Shown in pieces: positions 1-7,917 of a stretch of 49,430 bases of DNA. The notes under the pieces were generated by a model that saw only the letters and a program-made list of their open reading frames with translations, was not told the DNA's origin and made no database searches. Made by a program: the position numbers and the translations under genes. The stretch covers positions 1 to 49,430 of the forward strand of contig CAZQKR010000032.1 in NCBI GenBank assembly GCA_964594045.1, given 5' to 3'. The first letter of the stretch is position 1. Each line of letters starts with the position of its first letter. Source of the stretch: UBA2365 sp964594045 (GTDB taxonomy: Bacteria; Bacteroidota; Bacteroidia; Chitinophagales; Saprospiraceae).

Positions 1-430
1 AAAGATCCATTCATATTCGTCTGAAGTTGCAAACTTCAGACAACGAACCAACAAAGCCAAAAATCATGAAACAACAATACACCCTCGGTGGGTCTCCCCG
101 TTGTCTGAAGTTTGCAACTTCAGACTTGTATGATCCAGCCCGATAACTGAACCTATTTATTTCCATTAAGCTATCATCTCATAGTCCTGAAGTTACAAAC
201 TTCATATTGCATTCCTGGCATCCGAAAGATCCATTCATATTCGTCTGAAGTTGCAAACTTCAGACAACGAACCAACAAAGCCAAAAATCATGAAACAACA
301 ATACACCCTCGGTGGCTCTCTGTGCCTCCTCTGTGGCCCTAAGTGTAACCAAAAACCCCGTTATCTGAAAAACATCATTTTTATTAAACCTTCATTGCAT
401 AGTCCTGAAATTATAAACTCCGGAAAACGT
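1..430. repeat. 224-bp tandem repeat array, left block
   Basis: One complete 224-bp unit occupies 1-224. A second starts at 225 and matches until about 315, then diverges; traces of the unit can still be followed to about 430. Each unit contains a 23-nt near-palindrome with 10-bp arms GTCTGAAGTT/AACTTCAGAC around a GCA centre, and the same element inverted (TGC centre) about 60 bp downstream. Together they form a 27-bp inverted repeat that could fold into a large hairpin. The same unit recurs at 1846-2533 with exactly the same 224-bp period. It lies outside any convincing gene. Confidence 0.9.
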
Positions 431-460
431 CAGGGAAAAAACCAGTTTGACCTTGATGAA

Positions 461-1153
461 TTAAATGTCTTCCACAATTTTTTTTAGTTTTTCCAAAATG
501 ATCAGATATCGTTCTTCTCTGGTCAGGTAATACAAGTTTCCATATATTGCTTCAAGTTTACAGCTATCATTCAAAATGCTTTCAATCTCACTTTTTAAAA
601 ACCATTTCACATCCTCAGGGGATTCAACTATTTGTTCAACCAAATCCAACTGGTTATCCAAAATATATACTATGTCTTCAAAGTCATGGCTAGTGCGTGG
701 ATCATGAACACCCCGATCGTTGAAAGCTGCAAATTTTGTAGCCAGAAAATAGGATAGTTTTAAAACCTGTATGGTTTGATCTTCCAATACAATATTAACC
801 CTTGAAGCAAAACCGGATTCAAACCAGGGATTTGCGGGTGCCCAACCTATTGCCTTTGTGTTCATTACGTCCACTTTTACATCGTCATATCGGAACCGGC
901 ATGCAACCTCATCTTCAGCTGTTTGTTTAAAGCCCTTGTGTATCAATGCCTGCCTGATCTGTTCCAATTAGCCATAGCTGGCAACAGATAAACTGATGTC
1001 GACATCTTTTGTCGGACGAACATCATCAGCTGCCGGGTCATTGATGTATAACCCGACGGTAGCACCACCCACATAGATCACCTGGTCATTCAATTCTCCT
1101 AAAGCCAAAGCAATTTTTTTGATGACACCTTTATTGATGGTTGCATTCTTCAT
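461..1153 (-). pseudogene. AbiEii-like nucleotidyltransferase, interrupted by an in-frame stop
   Basis: Read through, the frame spans about 230 codons and resembles the nucleotidyltransferase-fold family that includes AbiEii-type toxins. The N-terminal part (residues 1-61) has the family signature: GG at 29-30, GLY at 34-36, then R-x-T-K-D-V-D with acids D50 and D52. A TAA codon at 968-970 follows residue 61. The same frame then continues for 168 residues and supplies a plausible third catalytic acid in VKVDV (D95). The stop separates the two halves of the active site, so neither piece should be catalytic alone. The start ATG overlaps the stop of the upstream regulator gene as ATGA. This is either a recent nonsense mutation, a sequence error, or a split gene restarting at the TTG right after the stop. 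The family call is fairly secure; the substrate and toxin role are inferred. Confidence 0.72.
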
Positions 1154-1677
1154 ACAAATCTGCTCTTTAATGCTTCAATTGCCAGGGATTTTTCTCTTGC
1201 CTTGCCTACCCTCAATGCATCTGTTAACGCCAATAGTTCGTGTAATTTTGGATCTTTCAGCGCAGCACCGGGAACAGAAATATAAAGCGGCGTTATAGCC
1301 TGACCACGAGTATCGCCTTTGGCAAAAGGCCAGACATAACTTTCAGCGCTGTCTATCATTTCTGCAAGCGGTAAAGCAGTGTGCGCCGTTGCAATTCCTC
1401 TAACCACTGGTCCTGGCTTTTGCGGAAAAACATAGGAAATTCCATATTGCAAAAATTCCAGCAAGGCTGATTTCATGACCTGCTTGCCATTGCCATAAAG
1501 CAAACCGGCATACAGCGAACGCGCAACCGATTGACTGACCTCTGACTGACTCATACCCAGTGATTCTGCCAATGGCTTTTGCTGCCAGTTATCGTTGCCG
1601 AGAGCTATTATTTTTAAGAGGATCACAATATCCTGTGGTTTCATTTGTAAGCTTTTTATTTGTTTTTCTTTGGCCAT
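1150..1677 (-). CDS. winged-helix DNA-binding protein paired with the nucleotidyltransferase
   Basis: A protein of 175 residues. After a basic N-terminus, residues about 13-60 look like a winged helix, with a probable recognition helix around 'LGMSQSEVSQSVAR'. The C-terminal half contains a G/P-rich stretch and helical segments that I do not recognise as a named domain. It overlaps the downstream nucleotidyltransferase by 4 bp (ATGA), so the two should be translationally coupled. This layout resembles AbiEi/AbiEii-like modules, where the first protein represses its own promoter and restrains the enzyme. Two near-identical palindromes lie upstream and are obvious candidates for its binding sites. 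The regulatory role is inferred from the fold, the operon and those sites. It appears intact although its partner is broken. Confidence 0.72.
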   Translation of the reverse strand: MAKEKQIKSLQMKPQDIVILLKIIALGNDNWQQKPLAESLGMSQSEVSQSVARSLYAGLLYGNGKQVMKSALLEFLQYGISYVFPQKPGPVVRGIATAHTALPLAEMIDSAESYVWPFAKGDTRGQAITPLYISVPGAALKDPKLHELLALTDALRVGKAREKSLAIEALKSRFV

Positions 1678-1727
1678 ATGGAATCTTTGATGTCGATTTC
1701 ATCTGGTAATTTATTGCTTTCATTTTA

Positions 1728-1755
1728 AATATTGCAAATCGCGATATGCAATATT
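1728..1755. promoter_or_regulatory. operator-like palindrome 1
   Basis: A 28-bp palindrome with perfect 9-bp arms AATATTGCA/TGCAATATT around a centre containing TCGCGA. Only one base pair is mismatched over its whole length. It lies 51 bp upstream of the winged-helix start codon, a typical place for an autorepressor site. No protein binding is shown; the role is inferred from symmetry, position and the second copy. Confidence 0.6.
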
Positions 1756-1795
1756 ATGAACAAAATATTTGATAATCAACTTTTAGTGTAAGAAT

Positions 1796-1817
1796 ATTTC
1801 AAATCGCGATATGCAAT
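1796..1817. promoter_or_regulatory. operator-like palindrome 2
   Basis: This site matches the 22-bp core of the first palindrome (1731-1752) at 21 of 22 positions and starts exactly 65 bp further upstream. It keeps the AATCGCGATATGCAAT part. A TATCTTTG box on the + strand at 1823-1830 fits the Bacteroidota -7 element, so the site may also control rightward transcription into the repeat array. That possibility is weak. Confidence 0.5.
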
Positions 1818-1845
1818 TTAATTATCTTTGCCTCATATTTAAATC

Positions 1846-2533
1846 TTAGACTTTTATGATCCGACCCGATATTTGAAAATCATCATTTCCATTTATCCAT
1901 CATCGGATAATCCTGCAGTTACAAACTTCATTTTCATGTCCTGCTTCCGAAAGATCCCAGGATATCCGTCTGAAGTTGCAAACTTCAGACAACGAACCAA
2001 CAAAGCCAAAAATCATGAAACAACAATACACCCTCGGTGGGTCTCCCCGTTGTCTGAAGTTTGCAACTTCAGACTTGTATGATCCAGCCCGATAACTGAA
2101 CCTATTTATTTCCATTAAGCTATCATCTCATAGTCCTGAAGTTACAAACTTCATATTGCATTCCTGGCATCCGAAAGATCCATTCATATTCGTCTGAAGT
2201 TGCAAACTTCAGACAACGAACCAACAAAGCCAAAAATCATGAAACAACAATACACCCTCGGTGGGTCTCCCCGTTGTCTGAAGTTTGCAACTTCAGACTT
2301 GTATGATCCAGCCCGATAACTGAACCTATTTATTTCCATTAAGCTATCATCTCATAGTCCTGAAGTTACAAACTTCATATTGCATTCCTGGCATCCGAAA
2401 GATCCATTCATATTCGTCTGAAGTTGCAAACTTCAGACAACGAACCAACAAAACCAAAAATCATGAAACATCAATACACTCTCGGCGGCTCTCTGTGCCT
2501 CCCCTGTGGCACTCTGTGTAACCAAAAAAACAT
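1846..2533. repeat. 224-bp tandem repeat array, right block
   Basis: A degenerate partial unit (1846-1949) is followed by two complete, nearly identical 224-bp units (1950-2173 and 2174-2397). A last partial unit from 2398 diverges after the CTCTCGGCGG stretch, much as the left block does. Units carry the paired inverted 23-nt palindromes and a diverged third copy reading CCTGAAGTTACAAACTTCA. The block ends about 40 bp before the convergent MFS gene stop codon. Confidence 0.9.
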
Positions 2534-2575
2534 ACAAGGTTTTGCCTTTCAGCAATATGATCGTTTACCCGGACT

Positions 2576-3946
2576 TTATTGCCCCGTATACATTTCCTTC
2601 TCCTGGCTCCTCGATTTCAATCGCAATGAACTCATACCGAGCAAAATCGTGATGAACGTCAAAATTGCAAAAACCAGCTGATATCCCTTGATACTGTCCC
2701 GGTATCCTGCAGTGAACGCACCGATCAGCGCAGAAGCGATGATCTGCCCGAAACTGATCATGATCGTCAGCACACCCTGCGCGGACGCCCTTTCACCCGC
2801 AGAAACCTCGTTCAGCATGATGTACCGCAGAGACGAACCGGCCAGCACGGACAAACCGATCCCCAACATGACACCTGCAAAATAATAAACAGCTTTGGTC
2901 AGCGGCACGGCGAACAACAGGGTAAGTCCTATCGCCATCAAAACCAATGCAATATTGATGATGATCCTGGATCCATACCGGTCGATCATTCTGCCGGCAA
3001 CCGGCGAAGAAACTGCCATGGTCAGCACGACCGGCAGCAACATGAAACTGGCCGTGGACGGTTCCACTCCGAACTGCATCACCGTCATATTGGGGACAAA
3101 AACGAAGGCAGCCTGGTACAAACCCGTCCCAAATGCAAGAAATCCCACGATCCTGACCTGCTTCAGGTAGAACAGCCTGGTATCCACCACGGGGTGTTTG
3201 GACCTCCTTTCTATGATGATAAATGCCACCATTGCGATCAGGCCGATGATGATAAAGGGATAAAATGACAGGGAAAGCAAAGTTTCCTGTATACCCGATG
3301 TTTTCATGTTGTTCAGGGCTATGGTGAACCCGCTCAGAAACAGACCCAAAGTGATGATCCCTGGCCAGTCAATGATCCTGGAATCTGAATTCCGGTTGGA
3401 GGGTAACAGTTTGATGCTACCGATGATAACGATGACCACAATAGGGATATTGATCAGGAAGAGGGAATTCCAGGTGAAAAATTTAAGCATGATCCCTGCC
3501 AGAACAGGTCCTGTCAGAAATGCAAGCCCGAAAACCATGCCGATCAGTCCCAATGCCCTGCCTCTCTTTTCCCGGGGAAAAATATCCCCTACCGTTGCGG
3601 ATGCAACCGGAAAAATACCGCTGGCACCAAATCCCTGTATCGCCCTGCCTATCAGCAACAACTCAATGTTGTGCGCGATGGAAACCAGCAATGAACCGAT
3701 CCCGAAGATCAGAACGGCAAGTATATAAAAAGGCCGTCTTCCATATTTGTCTGACAACCGGGCAAAAAGTGAAATGCCCATCAGGCTGAACAGGATATAG
3801 ATCGAGAAGATCCATGACACCTGTTGTTCGTCCAGGCCAAGCGAATCATGTATGGAAGGTATGGCAGGCCCAACAATGGAAATATCCAGTGCGCCCATCA
3901 GCACCCCTACAAATAATAAACCCAGGATAATGTTGTTTTTTTTCAT
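2576..3946 (-). CDS. MFS drug-exporter-like transporter (DHA2/EmrB-QacA type)
   Basis: A protein of 456 residues with about 14 hydrophobic segments. It shows the DHA signatures: LDISIVGPAIP near residues 20-30 (motif D1), ARLSDKYGRRPF near 61-72 (motif A between helices 2 and 3), and GLAFLTGPVLAG near 140-151 (antiporter motif C). These features fit proton-driven drug/H+ antiporters of the inner membrane. The actual substrate cannot be read from sequence. The gene stands alone: an 826-bp non-coding region lies upstream, and a 224-bp repeat array lies just past its 3' end. No dedicated terminator hairpin is obvious. Confidence 0.88.
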   Translation of the reverse strand: MKKNNIILGLLFVGVLMGALDISIVGPAIPSIHDSLGLDEQQVSWIFSIYILFSLMGISLFARLSDKYGRRPFYILAVLIFGIGSLLVSIAHNIELLLIGRAIQGFGASGIFPVASATVGDIFPREKRGRALGLIGMVFGLAFLTGPVLAGIMLKFFTWNSLFLINIPIVVIVIIGSIKLLPSNRNSDSRIIDWPGIITLGLFLSGFTIALNNMKTSGIQETLLSLSFYPFIIIGLIAMVAFIIIERRSKHPVVDTRLFYLKQVRIVGFLAFGTGLYQAAFVFVPNMTVMQFGVEPSTASFMLLPVVLTMAVSSPVAGRMIDRYGSRIIINIALVLMAIGLTLLFAVPLTKAVYYFAGVMLGIGLSVLAGSSLRYIMLNEVSAGERASAQGVLTIMISFGQIIASALIGAFTAGYRDSIKGYQLVFAILTFITILLGMSSLRLKSRSQEKEMYTGQ

Positions 3947-4160
3947 CGGATCGATCAGTTTTATAAAGATTTCTGCTTTAGTTTTGTCTTGATTAGTTCT
4001 TAATCAGAAAATCTGGCATATACTCCAAATAAATTGGCGGCCACAATGTTAACACTTTTTCAAAAAATGGATTGTTAATTGTTTTAAAGGAAAAGAAATC
4101 CTTTGGCGATGTAATGATCAATTTGGGTTAAAATTCAGTATGATCCACAAAAATCTTCGA

Positions 4161-4620
4161 TTAGGCGATTTTTTGAAAATTCCACGAAATAAACAAAGCA
4201 GACACTAAAGCCACGAAGTTTTTAATTTTGAATACCAAAAAATTCATTGCTACTGATCTTAACTGTATTCCCTCAGTGCGCTTCGTGCCTACTTCGTGAA
4301 ACTTGGTGGTATAGCTGTATTTTCTTAATTCCACAAAGGGCACCAAGCAGACACAAAAGCCACAAAGGTCTATTTCTTATACCCGAAAAATGCATGGTAT
4401 TCAACTAATCTGTATTCCCTCAGTGCGCTTCGTGCCTACTTCGTGAAACTTGGTGGTATAGCTGTATTTTCTTAATTCCACAAAGGGCACCAAGCAGACA
4501 CAAAAGCCACAAACTTTTTCAGACTTTATCCCGAAAAATGCATGGCAACTAAATAAACTGTATTCCCTCAGTGCGCTTCGTGAAACTTTGTGGAACAGCT
4601 GTATTTTGTATTCTACACTA
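4161..4620. repeat. 147-bp tandem repeat, about three copies
   Basis: The 3947-4772 gap holds a tandem repeat with unit starts at about 4263, 4410 and 4558 (periods 147 and 148), plus a degraded copy before it. Units read CTGTATTCCCTCAGTGCG, then copies of CTTCGTG, a GGTGGTATAGCTG stretch and CCACAAAG-rich sequence. No start-to-stop frame in it looks like a protein. The rest of the gap is AT-rich. A weak promoter for the DUF2975 gene may sit at 4706-4736 (TTG, 20 bp, GTTCTTTG). Confidence 0.85.
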
Positions 4621-4772
4621 AAGACATTAAGTTCTTTGTTTTTTACCCTCAAAAAAATCATTTCAAAGGCAAACAAAATATTTATTATTTTTTATTACAT
4701 TTTTATTGTTTATCAATAATTTTTTATCGTTCTTTGTCGGATAATTTAATTGAACAATAAAAATTTATCGCA

Positions 4773-5321
4773 ATGTCAAGCAAAACCTCCGTTATTCTGA
4801 CCATCCTGCATGTAATGCTTTGGATAGTATTTATCGGGCTATGTATCCAAACCGGCGTAAGTATGTTTTCCTATGTACTGACGAGCTATGCCCATTATAT
4901 GAAACTTCCTGCCGATCATTGGGCTATGAAACACCTCAATTCAGGTCACGAACTGGCAGAGGTTTATCACTATGGGTTCTACCATTTCTCCATTTTGGGT
5001 GCTTTCCTGATCATTTTATTGAGTTTAAAAGCCAGCATCGCCCACTATTTTATCAAAATCTCCCTGGAACTCAAACTGGATAAACCATTTACCTTGTCCA
5101 CTTATAAACATCTGGGTTCCATCAGCCTCATCGCTTTCTGGGGTGGCATACTGGCCGTTCTCGCAAGCGCTTACAGTCAATGGCTGGGCAAAAAAGGAGT
5201 GGCCATTCCGACAGACTGGTCCTACCAGGAATTTCTTTTCTTCTCTGCAGTGATGTATGTGCTCGCGCAGGTGTTCAAAAAAGGCGCTGAATTGCAGTCT
5301 GAAAGCGAATTAACCATATAA
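4773..5321 (+). CDS. DUF2975 family membrane protein
   Basis: A protein of 182 residues with four hydrophobic segments (about 8-33, 70-88, 112-133 and 148-166), the typical size and topology of DUF2975. The molecular function of the family is unknown. Members are commonly encoded next to a small Cro/C1-type helix-turn-helix protein, as here: the next gene starts 10 bp downstream. The pair probably forms one regulatory unit in which the membrane protein may modulate, or be controlled by, the regulator. That role is inference. Confidence 0.85.
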   Translation: MSSKTSVILTILHVMLWIVFIGLCIQTGVSMFSYVLTSYAHYMKLPADHWAMKHLNSGHELAEVYHYGFYHFSILGAFLIILLSLKASIAHYFIKISLELKLDKPFTLSTYKHLGSISLIAFWGGILAVLASAYSQWLGKKGVAIPTDWSYQEFLFFSAVMYVLAQVFKKGAELQSESELTI

Positions 5322-5331
5322 TTGAATCATT

Positions 5332-5565
5332 ATGCCAATCATAGTTAACCTGGATGTCATGATGGCCCGAAGAAAAGTATCACTCAACGAGCTTTCCGCA
5401 CGGGTCGATCTGACCCTGTCCAATCTGTCCATACTCAAAACAGGCAAGGCTAAAGCCATACGCTTCAGCACGCTGGAAGCCATCTGCAAAGCACTGGATT
5501 GCCAGCCGGGAGATATCCTGGCTTTTGAAAATGATGAAAATACAACTTCAGATTTAGAAACATGA
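5332..5565 (+). CDS. small Cro/C1 (Xre)-type helix-turn-helix regulator, YozG-like
   Basis: A 77-residue protein made almost entirely of a helix-turn-helix. 'VSLNELSARVDLTLSNLSILK' covers helices 2 and 3, and a second helical pair follows, ending with 'CKALDCQPGDIL', a hallmark of the YozG/COG3655 group. The acidic tail lacks further domains. It is co-transcribed with the DUF2975 gene 10 bp upstream. Probably a cytoplasmic transcription factor, perhaps autoregulatory. No operator is evident. Confidence 0.88.
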   Translation: MPIIVNLDVMMARRKVSLNELSARVDLTLSNLSILKTGKAKAIRFSTLEAICKALDCQPGDILAFENDENTTSDLET

Positions 5566-5681
5566 TCCCTGATTTTGAAAAAACAAAGCAATGCCTATCA
5601 TGACAGTTCCTGAGCCTGCCATAAACCTGTATCATCAATGCGATTCAACAGGTATTCGGCATCCACGTTCACGTAACATTT

Positions 5682-5711
5682 TTTGATTATTCGCTCAAAA
5701 TATTATTTTTG
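5682..5711 (+). promoter_or_regulatory. Bacteroidota-type promoter for the thioredoxin-like gene
   Basis: TTTG at 5682-5685 and TATTTTTG at 5704-5711 are 18 bp apart. They match the TTTG / TAnnTTTG pattern of the Bacteroidota primary sigma factor. The start codon lies 50 bp downstream of the -7 box. Confidence 0.6.
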
Positions 5712-5761
5712 ACATTTGATTTATTTGATATTTGAATTTTTTAACCCAATTATACTTTTTT

Positions 5762-6157
5762 ATGAAATTCTCATGGATGGCCGTTTTTGTCAGCTTGCTG
5801 TTGTTTTCGTGCAAAAATGAGTTGCAGATCAATGCTTTTACAGAGATCAATTCAGTGGAACAATACCAGGACTATGTGGCTGAAGGGGTCAAACTGGTGT
5901 TTTTTCACTCTCCGACCTGCTCGCTCTGCTCCAGGCAAAGAGATGAGATCAGCATACTTTTTGCGGAGGAGGAGTTGTTGACTGTAGGTTTTGCACAGGT
6001 CAATTACCTTACGCATCCTGAAATTTTCACCCGGGAAAACGTGATCGGATTTCCGACCATCCTGATATTCAAAAACGGTGAATTGCAACATCAATTGACC
6101 GGCGCCAACAACAGTTATGAGGCACTCAGGGAAAAACTTCTGCTGTTGATGCAATAG
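5762..6157 (+). CDS. thioredoxin-fold lipoprotein
   Basis: A 131-residue protein starting at ATG 5762; an upstream in-frame TTG at 5732 would spoil the signal peptide. Residues 1-17 form a lipoprotein signal ending in LLFS-C17, so the mature protein should be lipid-anchored in the envelope. Its domain is thioredoxin-like: FFHSPTCSLC places a CxxC redox pair at C53/C56, and GFPTI later supplies the cis-proline. The family carries out thiol-disulfide exchange, and a periplasm-facing reductase or isomerase is the best guess. The partner is unknown. It has its own promoter and no operon partner. Confidence 0.82.
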   Translation: MKFSWMAVFVSLLLFSCKNELQINAFTEINSVEQYQDYVAEGVKLVFFHSPTCSLCSRQRDEISILFAEEELLTVGFAQVNYLTHPEIFTRENVIGFPTILIFKNGELQHQLTGANNSYEALREKLLLLMQ

Positions 6158-6281
6158 ACATATTGTACAGAACACTGCCTCGCACTTATTTTCATGGAAT
6201 TTTGAAATGGTTTTTTATTTACTGAACCCTTGTGTACGATCCGTTTCAACATTGTCTTTCTGTAAATCCAAAAAAATCGCA

Positions 6282-6289
6282 TAATTTTG
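6282..6289 (+). promoter_or_regulatory. probable -7 box of the SRPBCC gene
   Basis: TAATTTTG matches TAnnTTTG exactly and lies 31 bp before the start codon. No clear TTTG partner is seen at the right distance (TTTC at 6257-6260 is the nearest), so the call rests on one box. Confidence 0.4.
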
Positions 6290-6320
6290 ATCTTATTTAA
6301 TTATCCAAAAAACAGATCGT

Positions 6321-6842
6321 ATGTATAAAGTTTATTTACTGTTTGGCCTGGTCTTTACAGCTCAAATGCTTTCTGCACAGACGGAAATGAAGATCACCGA
6401 TAAAAAAATTGAAAAGACCATCGTGGTCAATGAGCCGGTTTCCAAAGTGTACCGGAGATGGACCACACATGAAGGATTAAAAAGTTTTTTCGGAGAAAAC
6501 AACAAGATCGAATGTGTTCCAGGAGGACCATTTGAGATATATTTTATGATGGCTGCGCCAGAAGGACTTCGTGGAAGTGAAGGTTGCAAAGTCCTTTCCT
6601 GCCTGCCCGAACAGATGTTTTCCTTTTCCTGGAATGCGCCTCCACAATTCAAAGAGGTCCGTGAGCACCCATACCAAACCTGGGTGGTGGTCATGTTCCG
6701 GCCGGTTGATGATCAAAGGACTGAAGTAAAACTGGTTCACCTGGGTTGGCCTGAAGATGCCCGTTGGGATCCTGTGTACGATTACTTCAACAAGGCATGG
6801 GAAACAGTGCTTAAATGGCTGAATGAAGCGGTGAACAGTTAG
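6321..6842 (+). CDS. secreted SRPBCC/AHSA1-like protein
   Basis: A 173-residue protein. Residues 1-19 are a Sec signal peptide ending LSAQ. The rest matches the SRPBCC helix-grip fold of the AHSA1-like (activator of Hsp90 ATPase homologue) group: 'KTIVVNEPVSKVYRRWT' at the start of the fold, 'GGPFEIYFM' in the middle, and 'VKLVHLGWPE' before the long C-terminal helix. The fold binds small hydrophobic ligands. Most relatives are cytoplasmic, so the export signal is notable. The ligand is unknown. It is monocistronic and convergent with the next gene, sharing a bidirectional terminator. Confidence 0.82.
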   Translation: MYKVYLLFGLVFTAQMLSAQTEMKITDKKIEKTIVVNEPVSKVYRRWTTHEGLKSFFGENNKIECVPGGPFEIYFMMAAPEGLRGSEGCKVLSCLPEQMFSFSWNAPPQFKEVREHPYQTWVVVMFRPVDDQRTEVKLVHLGWPEDARWDPVYDYFNKAWETVLKWLNEAVNS

Positions 6843-6885
6843 CATTCAGGTATCAATATAATTCTTAAACAACTTCAAATTTAAA

Positions 6886-6914
6886 AAAGCCCTGTGCGCT
6901 ACACACAGGGCTTT
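6886..6914. terminator. bidirectional intrinsic terminator
   Basis: An 11-bp perfect stem AAAGCCCTGTG/CACAGGGCTTT with a 7-nt loop lies between two convergent genes. The A-run on one side and T-rich stretch on the other suit termination in both directions. Confidence 0.85.
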
Positions 6915-6924
6915 CTATTTGTGA

Positions 6925-7410
6925 TCATTTTTTGATCATCTGATTCAGGAGCACTGCCCATTTCTCAGCAGTTTCAAGTTCGGTGTGCAATTGAAAATTG
7001 TCTTTCACATTGAAAAACTCCAGTTTGATGATACCCTGATTGGGGTCGCCTGGAAGGAAACCCAATTCCAGTTTGTCACTGATCCTGACCTCAGCATTTT
7101 GATTGTTGATCACTTTGCCTCCGTTGAATACTTTCACTTCCTGTATTCCGGCCAGCGCGACCACCTGTTCCAAGATCTGATCGTTGGTCTTTTTCTGGAA
7201 AAATACCATTTTTTTGCCTTCGTCCATTCCGATCAGGATACGACCACTGTAATCAAACCTGGTGACCTGTCCGTTGTTGGCAGAAGCCAGAGCTTTGAGT
7301 TGTTTGAGCAATTGTGCTTTCTTCCTGCGTGCGTTTTGGCTGTAAATGATGAATGGTATTACAATCAGTATAATTAATACAGCCCCCATGATGGCGCTAC
7401 CTTTGTCCAT
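6925..7410 (-). CDS. single-pass membrane protein of unknown function
   Basis: A 161-residue protein with one N-terminal transmembrane helix (about residues 7-24) followed by the basic stretch NARRKKAQLLKQ. The soluble remainder has alternating hydrophobic and charged residues suggesting a mixed alpha/beta domain. I do not recognise a family. The positive charges after the helix suggest that the C-terminal domain is cytoplasmic. It is convergent with the SRPBCC gene. Confidence 0.7.
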   Translation of the reverse strand: MDKGSAIMGAVLIILIVIPFIIYSQNARRKKAQLLKQLKALASANNGQVTRFDYSGRILIGMDEGKKMVFFQKKTNDQILEQVVALAGIQEVKVFNGGKVINNQNAEVRISDKLELGFLPGDPNQGIIKLEFFNVKDNFQLHTELETAEKWAVLLNQMIKK

Positions 7411-7545
7411 TTTTTTGAAATTTAAATAGTAAAAAAAATTATTGAACTCTTGCCCCGGATCGACCGGAGCAATCAGGTCCTGGCACAGAAAACTGTGTAA
7501 ACCTGTACTTAAGGCCGGCCTGAATACTGCCGGCAGAGAATTTTT

Positions 7546-7917
7546 CTACCAGAAATAATGGAAAGGGAAGATCTTGTCCGTTTTTCGGAATGATATCAGC
7601 AGGTTTGTTGAAAAATGTTCGTATTGAATCAGTTCGCTCCGTATGAGCGTTTCTGCTGTTTGTATGAGTCCGGCCTGGCTAAAGGGTTTTTTGATATCGC
7701 AGACAGATTGCAGGCCGGGTTTGTTGACAGAAGAGACATCTTTAGGAACTGCAGTTCCGCAGATACCGGCAGACACTGCAAGTAAATAGGTCTCTTGTTC
7801 ATCTGTCCGGGCATCTCTGTTGTCTGTAAGGAAAACAGACTGCGTCGTGATGCTCACAGCATAGCTGTAGATCAGCGTCAATAACAGCGCAGTGAAAATC
7901 CGCAATTTTTCCTTCAT
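7546..7917 (-). CDS. small secreted protein of unknown function
   Basis: A 123-residue protein with a likely signal peptide (MKEKLRIFTALLLTLIYSYA) and a mature part with two cysteines, which could form a disulfide. It ends in an aromatic FPFHYFW tail. Codon use resembles real genes nearby, and a TACCTTCG box close to TAnnTTTG lies just upstream of the start. No family is recognised, so the product is hypothetical. Confidence 0.55.
   Translation of the reverse strand: MKEKLRIFTALLLTLIYSYAVSITTQSVFLTDNRDARTDEQETYLLAVSAGICGTAVPKDVSSVNKPGLQSVCDIKKPFSQAGLIQTAETLIRSELIQYEHFSTNLLISFRKTDKIFPFHYFW

Noticed and set aside
968..970. Stop-codon readthrough or selenocysteine-like recoding of the nucleotidyltransferase
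   Set aside because: The codon is TAA, the least readthrough-prone stop, and no downstream recoding structure is evident; mutation or sequence error is simpler.
1..2533. The regularly spaced palindromes as a CRISPR array
   Set aside because: The period is 224 bp, the whole unit is conserved instead of having unique spacers, and no cas genes are nearby.
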